DNA of 38,052 nucleotides from Aneurinibacillus danicus (GCF_007991215.1 NZ_BJXX01000081.1:1-38052); one strand, 5' to 3'; numbered from the stretch's first letter, positions 16,344-25,695 are shown. The notes: generated by a model from the sequence alone, not told the origin. Program-made: numbers and translations.

Positions 16344-16940
16344 TTAAGAAAGCGAAATCTTTCCGCTCATGCTTCGCGGCTGCTTGTAACATTTACGGCA
16401 GACGGGAATGTAGCTGTCATTGCCGCCGATTTGAATTTGTTCGCCTTCATATACCGGCTCGCCGTCTTTGACGCGCAGGACCATTGTGGCTTTCCGATCA
16501 CAGAACCAGCAGATTGTTTTAATTTCTTCCAGTTTGTCCGCGTACAGCAGAAGCGCTTCGCTGCCCTCAAACAGATGATTGGCAAAATCATTCTTCAACC
16601 CGTATACAATTACGGGAATATTCAATTCATCTACAATTTCCGTAAGCTGCAGGATGTGGTGCCTGCGCAGGAACTGCCCCTCATCCACCAGTACACAATT
16701 CGGTAAACCATCCTGATTCATCTCTACGACCGTTTTGATGTTGGTTTCTTCGTCCACGGCAATCGCTTCCCGTCGTAAACCGATGCGGGATGCTACGTAT
16801 CCGCGTCCATATCGGTTATCAAGCACCGATGTAAAAATCATGACCCGCTTTCCCTGTTCTTCATAATTATGGGCCACTTTCAGAATTTCCACCGACTTTC
16901 CACTGTTCATCGTACCGTATCGAAAATATAGCTGTGCCAT
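16344..16940 (-). CDS. tdk: Thymidine kinase (type II)
   Basis: Phosphorylates thymidine to dTMP for salvage. The 198-residue protein has the P-loop GTMNSGKS (9-16), the catalytic DEGQF (86-90, Glu87 as base) and a structural zinc site from Cys144, Cys147, Cys181 and Cys184. This is the TK1-like type, not the viral type. ATG at 16940 has AAGGAG 7 nt upstream. It follows rpmE, and the strong hairpin between them (16999-17033) suggests partial separation of transcription. The order rpmE-tdk-prfA matches B. subtilis. Confidence 0.97.
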   Translation of the reverse strand: MAQLYFRYGTMNSGKSVEILKVAHNYEEQGKRVMIFTSVLDNRYGRGYVASRIGLRREAIAVDEETNIKTVVEMNQDGLPNCVLVDEGQFLRRHHILQLTEIVDELNIPVIVYGLKNDFANHLFEGSEALLLYADKLEEIKTICWFCDRKATMVLRVKDGEPVYEGEQIQIGGNDSYIPVCRKCYKQPRSMSGKISLS

Positions 16941-16998
16941 GTTTACTCTCCTTCCAACGTATCCATCTTATCCTGAAAGGAGCGGCAAGAAAAGCACT

Positions 16999-17033
16999 AA
17001 AAAACAGACAGGCGAAACTGCCTGTCTGTTTTA
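16999..17033 (-). terminator. Strong (bidirectional-type) terminator after rpmE
   Basis: A perfect 10-bp stem ACAGACAGGC / GCCTGTCTGT (17004-17013 / 17020-17029) with a 6-nt loop is flanked by A and T runs, so it could work in either direction. It starts 16 nt after the rpmE stop. Confidence 0.85.
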
Positions 17034-17048
17034 GCTGCATCAATCATA

Positions 17049-17249
17049 TTACTTGATGTTGTATTTCTTTTTGAAACGATCTACACGTCCACCAGCATCA
17101 ACAAATTTTTGTTTACCAGTGAAGAAAGGATGGCACTCGGAGCAAATCTCCACGCGCAAGTTTTCTTTCACTGAGCCGGTTTCGAATTCGTTACCGCATG
17201 CGCAAGTAACTTTTGTCACTTTGTAGTCAGGATGGATATCCGGTCTCAT
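17049..17249 (-). CDS. rpmE: 50S ribosomal protein L31 (zinc-binding type)
   Basis: A 66-residue protein of the large ribosomal subunit. Cys16, Cys18, Cys36 and Cys39 form the CxC...CxxC zinc site of the C+ type; the zinc-independent paralogue YtiA lacks these. ATG at 17249 has AGGTGA 5 nt upstream, and the in-frame extension to 17306 has no matching family sequence. It is preceded by its own promoter and followed by a strong terminator. Zn-type L31 is a zinc reservoir in Bacillales. Confidence 0.98.
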   Translation of the reverse strand: MRPDIHPDYKVTKVTCACGNEFETGSVKENLRVEICSECHPFFTGKQKFVDAGGRVDRFKKKYNIK

Positions 17250-17314
17250 TTCATTCACCTCTTTCTGCCCTGAATCTTTACGAAACAGAGTTACACTCAA
17301 ACACACATGAATGC

Positions 17315-17343
17315 ATTATAGCACGGCTGCCTTTTCTTTGCAA
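17315..17343 (-). promoter_or_regulatory. Sigma-A promoter of rpmE (extended -10)
   Basis: TTGCAA-N17-TATAAT with TG one base before the -10 (TGCTATAAT) on the minus strand, 66 nt upstream of the rpmE start. Confidence 0.75.
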
Positions 17344-17361
17344 ATATCTCTAATGAAAAAA

Positions 17362-18636
17362 TCATACAGCCAGCGTCTTCCGGCGCAGCTCCTGGAACGC
17401 AGCCGGCGGAACATGGGTATACGATCCGATAATCACATCCGGCAGCTCCTGGCGATAAATTTCGAGCGCCTGCTTCATGCCGAATACTTCGCCTTTGGCC
17501 GGCGGAATCATGGCCAGATAGCTGTCCGGGTCAATATTCAGGTTGCGCATCTGAATCAATCGAATACCGTTCTTGCGGATAAAATCAATCATGGCTTCCA
17601 TCTCTTCTTCCCGATCAAACACGCCCGGAAAAACGAGATAGTTAATCGAGGTATACACCCCTTTGCTGCCGGCGTAAGCCGCAGATTTCGCCACATTCTC
17701 AAGTGTGTAAGCGCGCGGGCGATAATACGCGTTATAGTGCTCGTCAATCGCGCTGATGGTGCTAATGCGCATTAAATCCAGTCCGGCATCCACGATCGCT
17801 TTGATGTGATCAGTGAGTCCGGCATTCGTATTTATGTTAATAAAACCCATTTTCGTCTGCTCACGTACGCGCCGCATCGCCTGTGTAATAATGGCGGCCT
17901 GGGTGGACGGCTCCCCTTCGCACCCCTGACCGAAGCTGATAATCGACTCGGGAGTCTTTAGGTGGTGCAGCATAACTTCCGTAAGCTCGTCCACCGTCGG
18001 TTTAAAGTTCATTCGGGTCTGCGGCGCCGGAAATCCGCTGTCGTCCGGCTGTTCGGAAATACATCCGTAGCAGCCCGCATTGCAGGAATACGACACTGGA
18101 AGCCCCGCCTCCCAGCGGTTAAAGAATGTGTTGGACGCCGTCAGGCAGCCATAGCCCAGCGTACAATTGCTGAGATGGTTAAACACGCGGTTTTCCGGGT
18201 ATTGTTCCAATACATTTTTCACCAGACGCTCTTTTTCATCTTCCGGGAAATTGAGCGGATTCCATTTATACGGGTCGTCGGACTGCTCTGCCGCTACGTA
18301 GAAGCCGTCATTGTGCCATACGACAGCCGTATAGCCAAAAAGCGGCAATTTTTCATCTTTATCGGCTTTTACGTATCCGGGTAACATAAGACGTGTAAAG
18401 CCCTGCGGCATCAGCGCACCGACCGCCTGATATTCCTCAAGACGGATCATTTCCCCCGTTTCCGGGTCCATGCCAACCGGATGGCAGTTCGGAAGGCTGA
18501 CCAGAGTGGCACCTTCCGGCAGCGGAATGAGTTCTTCTTCGAGAATTTCCATCAGCGACTCTCCGCTTCGGCCCAGGCCAAACAACTCCGGATGATCGTA
18601 GAGCTTTCCCCGGTGGTCTGCATAAACAAGATACAT
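17362..18636 (-). CDS. Radical SAM protein of unknown function
   Basis: A 424-residue protein. The 4Fe-4S/SAM motif CNAGCYGC (Cys185, Cys189, Cys192) lies unusually far inside, after an N-terminal region of about 180 residues that I do not recognise and that contains Cys158 and Cys164. The core then has the GCEGEPS segment (238-244; the typical GGEP-like SAM motif) and INTNAG and TISAI segments of a TIM-barrel. No C-terminal SPASM-like Cys cluster is visible. The start is ATG at 18636; a TTG at 18645 is too close to the AAGGAG. It has its own strong promoter. No substrate can be assigned from its neighbours (uppP, rpmE). Confidence 0.85.
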   Translation of the reverse strand: MYLVYADHRGKLYDHPELFGLGRSGESLMEILEEELIPLPEGATLVSLPNCHPVGMDPETGEMIRLEEYQAVGALMPQGFTRLMLPGYVKADKDEKLPLFGYTAVVWHNDGFYVAAEQSDDPYKWNPLNFPEDEKERLVKNVLEQYPENRVFNHLSNCTLGYGCLTASNTFFNRWEAGLPVSYSCNAGCYGCISEQPDDSGFPAPQTRMNFKPTVDELTEVMLHHLKTPESIISFGQGCEGEPSTQAAIITQAMRRVREQTKMGFININTNAGLTDHIKAIVDAGLDLMRISTISAIDEHYNAYYRPRAYTLENVAKSAAYAGSKGVYTSINYLVFPGVFDREEEMEAMIDFIRKNGIRLIQMRNLNIDPDSYLAMIPPAKGEVFGMKQALEIYRQELPDVIIGSYTHVPPAAFQELRRKTLAV

Positions 18637-18696
18637 GTATATCAAAGCTCCTTACTTTCTTCGTTCGCAAGCTTTTGGTTGCTGTACATCCGAATC

Positions 18697-18725
18697 ATTA
18701 TAATTCACCGGGAATACAAAGTCAA
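18697..18725 (-). promoter_or_regulatory. Sigma-A promoter of the radical SAM gene
   Basis: TTGACT-N17-TATAAT on the minus strand, about 60 nt upstream of the ATG. The -10 is within ATTATAAT, which reads as TATAAT on both strands. Confidence 0.85.
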
Positions 18726-18759
18726 AGAAAGCACCTGCCGAAAAAGGAGGGCACCAGAC

Positions 18760-18795
18760 ATGGAACGCAAATACGGTCGCTGTTCCTTAATATAA
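18760..18795 (+). CDS. Possible 11-codon small ORF opposite the operons
   Basis: On the plus strand, AAGGAGG (18744-18750) is followed after 9 nt by ATG and 11 codons encoding MERKYGRCSLI, then TAA. A weak plus-strand promoter (TTGGTT-N18-TATAAT, 18675-18704) lies upstream and diverges from the radical SAM promoter. The ribosome site is excellent, but such a short ORF can arise by chance and there is no homology to judge it by. Confidence 0.2.
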   Translation: MERKYGRCSLI

Positions 18796-18800
18796 AAAAA

Positions 18801-19586
18801 TTAGAACACGCCAGAAAGTTGAGCTCCGAGAATAAACAGACCTAACAGCCAGACATAGACAGCAAATCCTTTTAGCGATCCGCTCTTCAGAAGCCCAATC
18901 ATCCAGCGGACAGCAAGATAGCCAAATATAGCAGAAAAAAGGGTTCCAAGCAAAAGCGGAGACAACCCAATAACCTCCCGACTCTCACCACTAAACAGTT
19001 TCGCCCCCTGCAAAAGTACGCCGCCTCCGATGGCCGGGAGAGACAACAAAAAGGAAAAGCGCGCCGCCGCTTCCCGTTCCATACGCCGGTACAGGGAGGC
19101 CGCAATCGTAAGGCCGGAACGGGAGAGAGCGGGCATAATTGCCGCCGCCTGAAAGCAGCCGATGAACAAAGCGTCGCCGTAAGAAATACGCTCGAGCGGC
19201 TTCGTTCCTCTACTCTTCAAGCGATCCGCCATCCAGAGCACGAAGCCTGTCAGCAAAAATTCATAGCCTACCGTTGCGCCGGTACGGGAAACTTCTTCAA
19301 AGAAGTCTTCAAATAGCAGCCCAACAGCTACCGCAGGCACAGTTCCCACCAGAAGCAAGCCGGTCAAACGGTTAAACGGCTTTTTCACTATCGCTATCAC
19401 ATCGTCACCGTATACGGCCAGTACCGCAAACAAAGTTCCGATATGAAGCATGGTATCCAGAAACAATCCGGCCTCATCCAATCCGAACAGGTGCCGCCCA
19501 AGATAGAGATGCCCTGTGCTGCTAACGGGAAGAAACTCGGTTAGTCCCTGGATAATCCCCAGAATTATCGCCTGAAACTCGTTCAT
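18801..19586 (-). CDS. uppP: Undecaprenyl-diphosphate phosphatase
   Basis: Integral membrane enzyme that recycles the lipid carrier for wall synthesis by removing a phosphate from undecaprenyl pyrophosphate; it also affects bacitracin resistance. The 261-residue protein has the BacA/UppP motifs GLTEFLPVSSTGH (14-26; Glu17 catalytic) and PALSRSGLT (152-160), and about eight hydrophobic helices. ATG at 19586 has AAGGAG 8 nt upstream. In B. subtilis this chromosomal interval (rho-rpmE) has no uppP, so the gene is an addition here. An unusually structured 359-nt gap precedes it. Confidence 0.97.
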   Translation of the reverse strand: MNEFQAIILGIIQGLTEFLPVSSTGHLYLGRHLFGLDEAGLFLDTMLHIGTLFAVLAVYGDDVIAIVKKPFNRLTGLLLVGTVPAVAVGLLFEDFFEEVSRTGATVGYEFLLTGFVLWMADRLKSRGTKPLERISYGDALFIGCFQAAAIMPALSRSGLTIAASLYRRMEREAAARFSFLLSLPAIGGGVLLQGAKLFSGESREVIGLSPLLLGTLFSAIFGYLAVRWMIGLLKSGSLKGFAVYVWLLGLFILGAQLSGVF

Positions 19587-19945
19587 ATCTTGTACTCCTT
19601 CGTACCACAAAAGTCAGCCGTCCTTCCCTTCATTTTCATGATAGGGCTTGTGACTAATTGACCATGGTGGTTTTGTACCATTTATATGAACAAGCCAGAA
19701 AAAATATGAACACTCCCCCGCTTATCGCATGCGCGCTTGAAGCGGGGATTTCCTGGGTGGAATGGAAACTATGCCGTCCGCTTCCATATTTACAGCCAAT
19801 CACACCGACAGAACATCGGTGTCTCTCAAAGAGGGAGACCATTGTCGGCTTTATTCATACTTTGCTGCAAACGTCACCAAACGAGAGAAAAGAGAGGGCC
19901 GCAGTTTTCCCTATTTTTCTTGCAATTATATTATATTCTGTTTAA
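19587..19945. promoter_or_regulatory. 359-nt rho-uppP gap with multiple inverted repeats
   Basis: No convincing gene is present. Inverted repeats are: GGCTTGT/ACAAGCC (19645-19651/19690-19696); CCCCGCTT/AAGCGGGG (19716-19723/19740-19747); ATGGAA/TTCCAT (19762-19767/19782-19787); ACACCGA/TCGGTGT (19802-19808/19816-19822); and CCGACA/TGTCGG (19805-19810/19843-19848), the last two being mutually exclusive. On the minus strand this would be the uppP leader. It matches no riboswitch class I know. No clear promoter was found. Confidence 0.4.
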
Positions 19946-21223
19946 CTATGAACGAGGTTTGCTGATCGGCTTCTTGACATTCTCAAACACGAGGGAGTCG
20001 AGGAATTCCTGGTTCGTTTTCGATTCGGCGATTTTCTTAATGAATGCTTCAGTGAATTCGTTGCTGTCGTGGATGGATTTGCGAAGGGTCCAAATTTTAT
20101 TCAGCTCTTCTTTCGTAAACAGCAATTCTTCGCGGCGCGTACCGGAACGACGAATATCAATCGCCGGGTAGACGCGGCGTTCCGCAAGCTTGCGGTCGAG
20201 GTGAAGCTCCATATTTCCGGTTCCTTTGAATTCTTCGTAGATAACATCGTCCATACGGGAACCCGTCTCTATCAGCGCGGTAGCCAGGATCGTCAGGCTG
20301 CCTCCTTCTTCGACATTGCGCGCCGCCCCAAAAAAGCGCTTCGGACGATGGAAAGCCGCAGGATCAATCCCTCCGGACAGCGTACGTCCGCTTGCCGGGA
20401 CCGTCACATTATATGCACGTGCCAGGCGGGTAATGCTGTCCAGCAGGATGACAACATCCTTTTTATGCTCGACAAGGCGCAATGCGCGCTCTAATACCAG
20501 CTCAGCCACCTTGATATGATTTTCCGGCAGTTCATCAAATGTGGAGCTTACAACTTCCCCTTTGACCGAGCGCTGCATATCGGTTACTTCCTCCGGTCTC
20601 TCATCAATTAATAGAACAATCAGCTCGACGTGCGGATGATTGGTCGCGATGCTGTTGGCAATCTCTTTAAGCAGCATGGTTTTACCGGCCTTCGGCGGGG
20701 CAACGATAAGTCCGCGCTGCCCGAATCCGACAGGCGCTATTAAATCGATAATACGGGAAGAAATTTTGGTAGGCGATGTTTCAAGCACCATCTTCTCCTG
20801 AGGATACAGGGGCGTAAGTGCCGGAAAATGCAGTCGTTCCGGCGAAGTCTCAGGAGGTTCTCCATTGACTGCATCGACGTGCAAAAGTCCGAAATATCGT
20901 TCGTTCTCTTTTGGCGGACGTACTTTTCCCGATACCTTGTCGCCGGTCCGCAAATCAAAACGCCGGATTTGCGAAGCGGAGATATAAATATCTTCCGCGC
21001 TCGGCAGGTAATTGATAGGACGGAGAAAGCCGAACCCATCCGGATGCGTATCCAGCACCCCTTCCATGAACATATGACCTTGCTTCTCCGCCTGTGCCTG
21101 CAAAATCGCAAAGATTAATTCTCGTTTCTTAAATGTGCCGTAATAAGGGATCTGGTATTCCTTGGCCAATTTATAAAGTTCCGTTAACTTCTTCTCTTCT
21201 AATTGTGCTAGATTCATTTCCAT
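19946..21223 (-). CDS. rho: Transcription termination factor Rho
   Basis: Hexameric ATP-dependent RNA helicase that ends transcription at Rho-dependent sites. The protein has an N-terminal helical domain, the RNA-binding DGFGFLR segment (62-68), Walker A APPKAGKT (175-182) and [10 protein letters not shown] (260-269). About 425 residues is normal for Bacillales, without the long insertions of some Actinobacteria. The start is uncertain: ATG 21223, ATG 21217 and GTG 21241 are in frame, and none has a good Shine-Dalgarno sequence. A hairpin (21260-21283) lies just upstream. Confidence 0.95.
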   Translation of the reverse strand: MEMNLAQLEEKKLTELYKLAKEYQIPYYGTFKKRELIFAILQAQAEKQGHMFMEGVLDTHPDGFGFLRPINYLPSAEDIYISASQIRRFDLRTGDKVSGKVRPPKENERYFGLLHVDAVNGEPPETSPERLHFPALTPLYPQEKMVLETSPTKISSRIIDLIAPVGFGQRGLIVAPPKAGKTMLLKEIANSIATNHPHVELIVLLIDERPEEVTDMQRSVKGEVVSSTFDELPENHIKVAELVLERALRLVEHKKDVVILLDSITRLARAYNVTVPASGRTLSGGIDPAAFHRPKRFFGAARNVEEGGSLTILATALIETGSRMDDVIYEEFKGTGNMELHLDRKLAERRVYPAIDIRRSGTRREELLFTKEELNKIWTLRKSIHDSNEFTEAFIKKIAESKTNQEFLDSLVFENVKKPISKPRS

Positions 21224-21259
21224 ATAATGCTTAAACACCACACTTTTCTTAAGTAATGA

Positions 21260-21283
21260 CCAGTCTAACCGATTATAGACTGG
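21260..21283 (-). other. Hairpin between glpX and rho
   Basis: A perfect 8-bp inverted repeat CCAGTCTA / TAGACTGG with an 8-nt loop lies between the glpX stop and the rho start. No T-tract follows, so it is not an ordinary terminator. It may shape translation of rho, which lacks a clear ribosome site. Confidence 0.5.
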
Positions 21284-21284
21284 A

Positions 21285-22253
21285 CTAGTCCTTCATAACG
21301 AACTGCGGTTTGCGCTCAAGGCGATGCTGACCGTCAATGAAGCGGACCGTACCGGATTTCGCACGCATAACAACAGACTGGGTAAACGCATTGGTGCCTT
21401 CAAAACGCACACCTTTGAGCAGCTCGCCGTCCGTTACGCCGGTTGCCGCAAAGATGCAGTCGTCCCCTTTTACGAGATCCTCCATAAGTAGTACCTGATG
21501 CGGATCAGTAAGACCCATTTTCTTGCAGCGTTCGATCTCCGCTTCACTATAAGGTACGAGACGGCCCTGGAATTCACCGCCCAGACATTTCAGTGCAACT
21601 GCGGCGATAACTCCCTCCGGTGCGCCGCCGATGCCAAACAAAATATCTACGCCGGTATGTTCAAAAGCTGTATTGATTGCACCGGCCACATCGCCATCGG
21701 AGATTAGCTTAATACGTGCTCCCGCTTCGCGGATTTCGTGAATAATTTTCTCATGGCGTTCACGATCCATTACACATGCGACAAGGTCGCTGATGTCTTT
21801 ACCTTTTGCCTGCGCTACCGCTTTAAGATTGTCGATAATCGGCGCATTGATGTCCACTTTGCCAGCCGCTTCCGGACCTACTGCCAGCTTATCCATATAC
21901 ATATCCGGCGCGTGCAGCAGGTTCCCCCGGTCTGCAACTGCCAGAACCGTCAGCGCGTTCCAGGTCCCCTTCGCTACGATATTGGTGCCTTCAAGCGGGT
22001 CAACCGCTACATCCACTTCCGGCCCTACGCCCTGGCCGAGCTTCTCACCGATATACAGCATCGGTGCTTCATCCATTTCACCTTCGCCGATAACGACCGT
22101 TCCCTGCATCGGCACTGTGTCGAACACAGCCCTCATCGCTGTAGTGGCCGCATCATCCGCATCTTCCTTCTTACCGCGTCCCATCCAGCGGGCAGATGCA
22201 AGCGCCGCTGCTTCCGTCACACGAACTAATTCCATTGTTAAACTGCGTTCCAT
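21285..22253 (-). CDS. glpX: Class II fructose-1,6-bisphosphatase
   Basis: Gluconeogenic phosphatase that converts fructose 1,6-bisphosphate to fructose 6-phosphate, metal dependent. The 322-residue protein has GEGEMDEAP (56-64) and the metal-binding [10 protein letters not shown] (81-90). ATG at 22253 has AGGAGA 9 nt upstream. It is one of three sugar-phosphate enzymes here with fbaA and fsa, and the order murA-glpX-rho is that of B. subtilis (ywjI). Confidence 0.96.
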   Translation of the reverse strand: MERSLTMELVRVTEAAALASARWMGRGKKEDADDAATTAMRAVFDTVPMQGTVVIGEGEMDEAPMLYIGEKLGQGVGPEVDVAVDPLEGTNIVAKGTWNALTVLAVADRGNLLHAPDMYMDKLAVGPEAAGKVDINAPIIDNLKAVAQAKGKDISDLVACVMDRERHEKIIHEIREAGARIKLISDGDVAGAINTAFEHTGVDILFGIGGAPEGVIAAVALKCLGGEFQGRLVPYSEAEIERCKKMGLTDPHQVLLMEDLVKGDDCIFAATGVTDGELLKGVRFEGTNAFTQSVVMRAKSGTVRFIDGQHRLERKPQFVMKD

Positions 22254-22274
22254 TCTCTTTCATCTCCTGTTTCT

Positions 22275-23543
22275 TTAGTAAGCTCTTTGGCTCGGTTTCT
22301 CGCGCCACATAACGGCACCCAGGCTCTTCAATTTCTCTTCCAATTTGGCATACCCGCGATCAATATGGTGTACACCGGTAATCTCGGTGACTCCTTCCGC
22401 CATCAATCCGGCCACGACAAGCGCAGCTCCGGCTCGCAAATCCGTCGCCATCACTTTTCCGCCCACAAGCGGCGTCCTTCCTTCAATGACGGCTGAACGG
22501 CCTTCTACTTTTATCTTAGCTCCCATGTTAAGCAGATGTTCAATATGCTTAAACCGGGCATGGTAGATGTTGTCCGTCACAATGCTTGTGCCGGTTGCGG
22601 CAGTGAGTAGGGAAGTAATAGGCTGCTGAAGATCAGTGGGGAATCCGGGGTAAGGGAGTGTTTTGATATCGATAGACTCATAGTTGTCTCCTCCAATGAC
22701 GCGAACGGCGTCGTCATCGTCTTCCACTTGCACGTTCATTTCCCTCAGCTTGGCTATAAGGGATTCCAGATGACGGGGAATAACATTGTCGATGACTACG
22801 TCGCCGCCTGTGGCCGCGGCAGCAATCATATACGTACCTGCTTCAATCCGGTCGGGAATAATCGAATGGCGGCAGCCGTGCAGCTGCGCCATGCCTTCAA
22901 TCCGGATGACGTCCGTTCCCGCGCCTTTGATGCTGGCGCCCATTGCGTTCAACAGCGTAGCGACATCGATGATTTCCGGTTCTTTGGCCGCATTCTCGAT
23001 AACCGTTCTGCCTTTGGCCCGGCAGGCCGCCAGCATGATATTAATTGTTGCCCCAACACTTACCACATCAAGATAAATCTTGCTTCCGACAAGCTCTCCG
23101 GCTTGAATATGTAAAGAACCGTGGTCGTGAGACAATCTCGCTCCGAGCGCTTCAAACCCTTTGATATGCTGGTCAATCGGTCTCGGACCCAGATTGCATC
23201 CGCCCGGAAGTCCGATAGTCGCTTCTCCAAACCGGCCCAGCATTGCGCCCATCAGATAGTAGGATGCTCGAAGTTCCTTAATCTTGCCGTTTGGCATCGG
23301 TTTGGCTGTAAGGCTCGTAGAATCGATGCGCAGCATGTCATTATCGCGCTCGACCACCGCGCCCAGGTCCTGCAGAATCTCACTATAGATATGGACATCG
23401 CTAATGTCCGGAACGTTCTCCAAAACAACTTCTCCACAAGCAAGAATCGCAGCGGGAATAAGCGCAACCGCACTGTTCTTCGCTCCGCTAATTTGAATCT
23501 TTCCGGTAAGCTTCTGTCCGCCTTTGATAAACAACTTCTCCAC
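22275..23543 (-). CDS. murA: UDP-N-acetylglucosamine 1-carboxyvinyltransferase (MurA paralogue of the MurAB/MurZ position)
   Basis: First committed step of peptidoglycan synthesis, transferring enolpyruvate from PEP to UDP-GlcNAc; the target of fosfomycin. The 422-residue protein has Lys22-Asn23 in GAKNSA and the catalytic Cys116 in [11 protein letters not shown], so it should be fosfomycin sensitive. The start is GTG at 23543 with AAGGAG 9 nt upstream. The place between fsa and glpX is that of murAB (murZ) in B. subtilis, the second MurA in many Bacillales. Which paralogue this is cannot be settled from sequence position alone. Confidence 0.95.
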   Translation of the reverse strand: MEKLFIKGGQKLTGKIQISGAKNSAVALIPAAILACGEVVLENVPDISDVHIYSEILQDLGAVVERDNDMLRIDSTSLTAKPMPNGKIKELRASYYLMGAMLGRFGEATIGLPGGCNLGPRPIDQHIKGFEALGARLSHDHGSLHIQAGELVGSKIYLDVVSVGATINIMLAACRAKGRTVIENAAKEPEIIDVATLLNAMGASIKGAGTDVIRIEGMAQLHGCRHSIIPDRIEAGTYMIAAAATGGDVVIDNVIPRHLESLIAKLREMNVQVEDDDDAVRVIGGDNYESIDIKTLPYPGFPTDLQQPITSLLTAATGTSIVTDNIYHARFKHIEHLLNMGAKIKVEGRSAVIEGRTPLVGGKVMATDLRAGAALVVAGLMAEGVTEITGVHHIDRGYAKLEEKLKSLGAVMWREKPSQRAY

Positions 23544-23568
23544 AGCTCGATTCTCCTTACTCAATGGG

Positions 23569-23607
23569 AAAAAGCACCTTTTCCCCATTTATTTTGAAAA
23601 GGTGCTT
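23569..23607 (-). terminator. Intrinsic terminator after fsa
   Basis: A perfect 12-bp stem AAGCACCTTTTC / GAAAAGGTGCTT (23572-23583 / 23596-23607) begins 11 nt after the fsa stop. On the minus strand it ends in TTTTT partly within the stem. It would reduce readthrough into murA. Confidence 0.75.
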
Positions 23608-23617
23608 CGTTCCGCTA

Positions 23618-24265
23618 TTATTTTTGCTGCGCTTTTTCCCAGTCTGCAAGAAAACGTTCGATTCCGGCATCGGTTAGCGGATGCTGCACCATCTGCTTGA
23701 AGATTTTGTAGGGAACAGTCGCGATGTCCGCACCCATCTTCGCGCATTCTACTACGTGCAGCGGATGACGTACGCTTGCCGAAATGATTTCAGTCTCGAT
23801 GCCGTGTACATCGAAGATTTGAGCAATATCCGCAATCAGTTGCAGACCGTCCTGGGAGATGTCATCTAGACGTCCGAGGAACGGCGACACATAGGTTGCG
23901 CCCGCACGTGCCGCAAGCAGGGCCTGTGTTGCCGAGAACACCAACGTTACGTTTGTTTTGATTTTTTTCTTGGTGAAATATTTTACCGCTTTTAAACCTT
24001 CTACCGTCATCGGCACCTTGATTACGATATTTTTGGAAAGGGAGGCTAGCTTCTCTCCTTCTTCAATCATGCCTTCGGCTTCCAGGCTGATAACTTCGGC
24101 GCTAATCGGACCATCTACAATATCGATGATTTCTTTGAGCGTTTCTTCGAAGTCCCGGCCTTCTTTCGCTACAAGAGACGGGTTAGTCGTAACGCCGGCC
24201 AATACGCCCCATTCATTTACTTCGCGGATTTCTTCTACGTTTGCTGTATCAATAAAGAACCTCAT
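23618..24265 (-). CDS. fsa: Transaldolase / fructose-6-phosphate aldolase family (YwjH)
   Basis: Class I aldolase of the short TalC/Fsa family, 215 residues, with a Schiff-base Lys83 in IVIKVPMT. It is annotated in Bacillales as a pentose phosphate transaldolase, although short family members can be fructose-6-phosphate aldolases; the sequence alone does not decide. ATG at 24265 has AAGGAG 6 nt upstream. It sits 37 nt after fbaA. Confidence 0.93.
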   Translation of the reverse strand: MRFFIDTANVEEIREVNEWGVLAGVTTNPSLVAKEGRDFEETLKEIIDIVDGPISAEVISLEAEGMIEEGEKLASLSKNIVIKVPMTVEGLKAVKYFTKKKIKTNVTLVFSATQALLAARAGATYVSPFLGRLDDISQDGLQLIADIAQIFDVHGIETEIISASVRHPLHVVECAKMGADIATVPYKIFKQMVQHPLTDAGIERFLADWEKAQQK

Positions 24266-24302
24266 AATACACTCCTTGTGTCTTTATGCTGACAAATGGT
24301 GT

Positions 24303-25166
24303 TTACGCCCGGTTACTGCTGCCGAATTCGCGCATTTTTCCTTTAACGGTTTCTTTGATGGTATCGCGTGCAGGTCCCAGATATTTGCGCGGATCATACA
24401 GTTCCGGCTTCTCTGCCAAAATTTTACGAACCGTTTGAGAAGACGTAATCTGGTTCTCTGTATTTACGTTAATCTTTGCCGTACCCAGAGAAATCGCGCG
24501 CTGGATATCTTTTGTCGGGATGCCTGTACCACCGTGCAATACAAGCGGCACACCTGTCAGTTTCATTACCTCTTCCATTCTATCAAAGCCCAGTTTCGGC
24601 TCACCTTTGTATGGGCCATGTACGGAACCAAGCGCCGGAGCGAAGCAATCTACGCCGGTCTCGCGCACAAGTTTATCACATTCTTCCGGAACTGCATACA
24701 TCGCTTCCGCATCTTCGACTACCAGATCATCTTCCTGTCCGCCGATACGGCCCAGTTCCGCTTCCACAGACACGCCCAGCGCATGCGCTACGTCAACAAC
24801 GCGCTTCGTCAGTGCAATATTCTCTTCCAGCGGGTAATGCGAACCGTCAATCATAACCGATGTAAAGCCGGCATGGATCGCTTCCACGCACTTCTCGAAG
24901 GAAGATCCGTGGTCTAAGTGAATAGCCACCGGCACAGTCGTTTTATATTCTTCCATTAATGCTTTTACCATGGCTACAACCAGTTTGAACCCACCCATAT
25001 AACGAGCTGCACCTTCACTTACTCCAAGGATGACAGGGGATTTCTCTTCTTCCGCGGCCTGCAGAATGGCCTGCGTGAACTCTAGATTGTTCAAGTTAAA
25101 CTGGCCGACTGCGTATTTTCCTTCCACGGCTTTGTTTAACATATCTGTCATCGAAACTAATGGCAT
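24303..25166 (-). CDS. fbaA: Class II fructose-bisphosphate aldolase
   Basis: Zinc-dependent aldolase of glycolysis and gluconeogenesis. The 287-residue protein has IHLDHGSS (82-89; Asp85 base and His86 zinc ligand), His183 in SVHGPYKG and His211 in LHGGTG as further zinc ligands. ATG at 25166 has AAGGAGG 9 nt upstream; the in-frame 13-residue extension overlaps that site. An extended -10 promoter (25211-25219) lies at the end of spo0F, so it can be expressed independently of Spo0F. Confidence 0.97.
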   Translation of the reverse strand: MPLVSMTDMLNKAVEGKYAVGQFNLNNLEFTQAILQAAEEEKSPVILGVSEGAARYMGGFKLVVAMVKALMEEYKTTVPVAIHLDHGSSFEKCVEAIHAGFTSVMIDGSHYPLEENIALTKRVVDVAHALGVSVEAELGRIGGQEDDLVVEDAEAMYAVPEECDKLVRETGVDCFAPALGSVHGPYKGEPKLGFDRMEEVMKLTGVPLVLHGGTGIPTKDIQRAISLGTAKINVNTENQITSSQTVRKILAEKPELYDPRKYLGPARDTIKETVKGKMREFGSSNRA

Positions 25167-25210
25167 ATGTAAGATCCTCCTTGTTTTGTGCATACTCTCA
25201 AACATTGCTT

Positions 25211-25219
25211 ATTATACCA
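25211..25219 (-). promoter_or_regulatory. Extended -10 promoter of fbaA
   Basis: TGGTATAAT on the minus strand (TGnTATAAT), 45 nt upstream of the fbaA start, between the spo0F stop and fbaA. The -35 is weak. Confidence 0.55.
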
Positions 25220-25229
25220 CAATGAAAGA

Positions 25230-25595
25230 TTAGCATGCGAGTTGCTTATTTACCGCTGTTCGTAGTTCATCGATATCAAACGGCTTTGTAAAATGTGTGA
25301 GCGCGCCAAGTTCTGTCGCCTCTTTAATCATATCCAACTCGCCATACGCTGTCATCATAATGACTTTAGTATCTGGGGCAATTTTCTTAATTTCTTTTAG
25401 AATTTCCAATCCGTCCATGCCAGGAATTTTCATATCAAGAATGACGAGGTCCGGCGACTCGTTCACAACAATCTCTAGCGCCTGCTTTCCATTCGCCGCT
25501 TGAAACGTTTGATAGCCTTCCTTTCCAAATACCTCAAACAGCAGTACACGAATCCCGTATTGATCATCGACAATTAATACTTTTTGGTCTTTCAT
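25230..25595 (-). CDS. spo0F: Sporulation phosphorelay response regulator Spo0F
   Basis: Single-domain receiver that passes phosphate from sporulation kinases to Spo0B and Spo0A. It is 121 residues with no output domain. The acidic pocket is Asp10-Asp11, the phosphorylated residue is Asp54 in [12 protein letters not shown], with Thr82 in MTAYGELD and Lys104 in HFTKPFD; His101 is also kept. ATG at 25595 has AGGGGG 6 nt upstream. A strong sigma-H promoter precedes it, consistent with stationary-phase control. Confidence 0.97.
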   Translation of the reverse strand: MKDQKVLIVDDQYGIRVLLFEVFGKEGYQTFQAANGKQALEIVVNESPDLVILDMKIPGMDGLEILKEIKKIAPDTKVIMMTAYGELDMIKEATELGALTHFTKPFDIDELRTAVNKQLAC

Positions 25596-25666
25596 GTCGT
25601 TCCCCCTCTCATTCGTATCATGCGAATGCGCGTACATTATGTATCCTCACTACCATGGCTATAATA

Positions 25667-25695
25667 AGATTCGCTAAATTCTAAAAAAATCCTTT
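25667..25695 (-). promoter_or_regulatory. Sigma-H promoter of spo0F
   Basis: AAAGGATTT-N11-AGCGAATCT on the minus strand, which fits the sigma-H consensus RNAGGAWWW-N11/12-RNNGAATWW except for one of the last two bases. It lies about 70 nt upstream of the ATG. B. subtilis spo0F is sigma-H controlled. Confidence 0.7.

Noticed and set aside
19664-19680. T-box-like TGGTAC sequence upstream of uppP
   Set aside because: Lacks the T-box signature and a specifier stem; uppP is not an amino-acid gene.
19658-19945. 95-codon plus-strand frame in the rho-uppP gap, with a possible TTGACC/TTATAT promoter
   Set aside because: No Shine-Dalgarno sequence, no recognisable domain, and the region is better explained by inverted repeats; kept only as an intergenic region.
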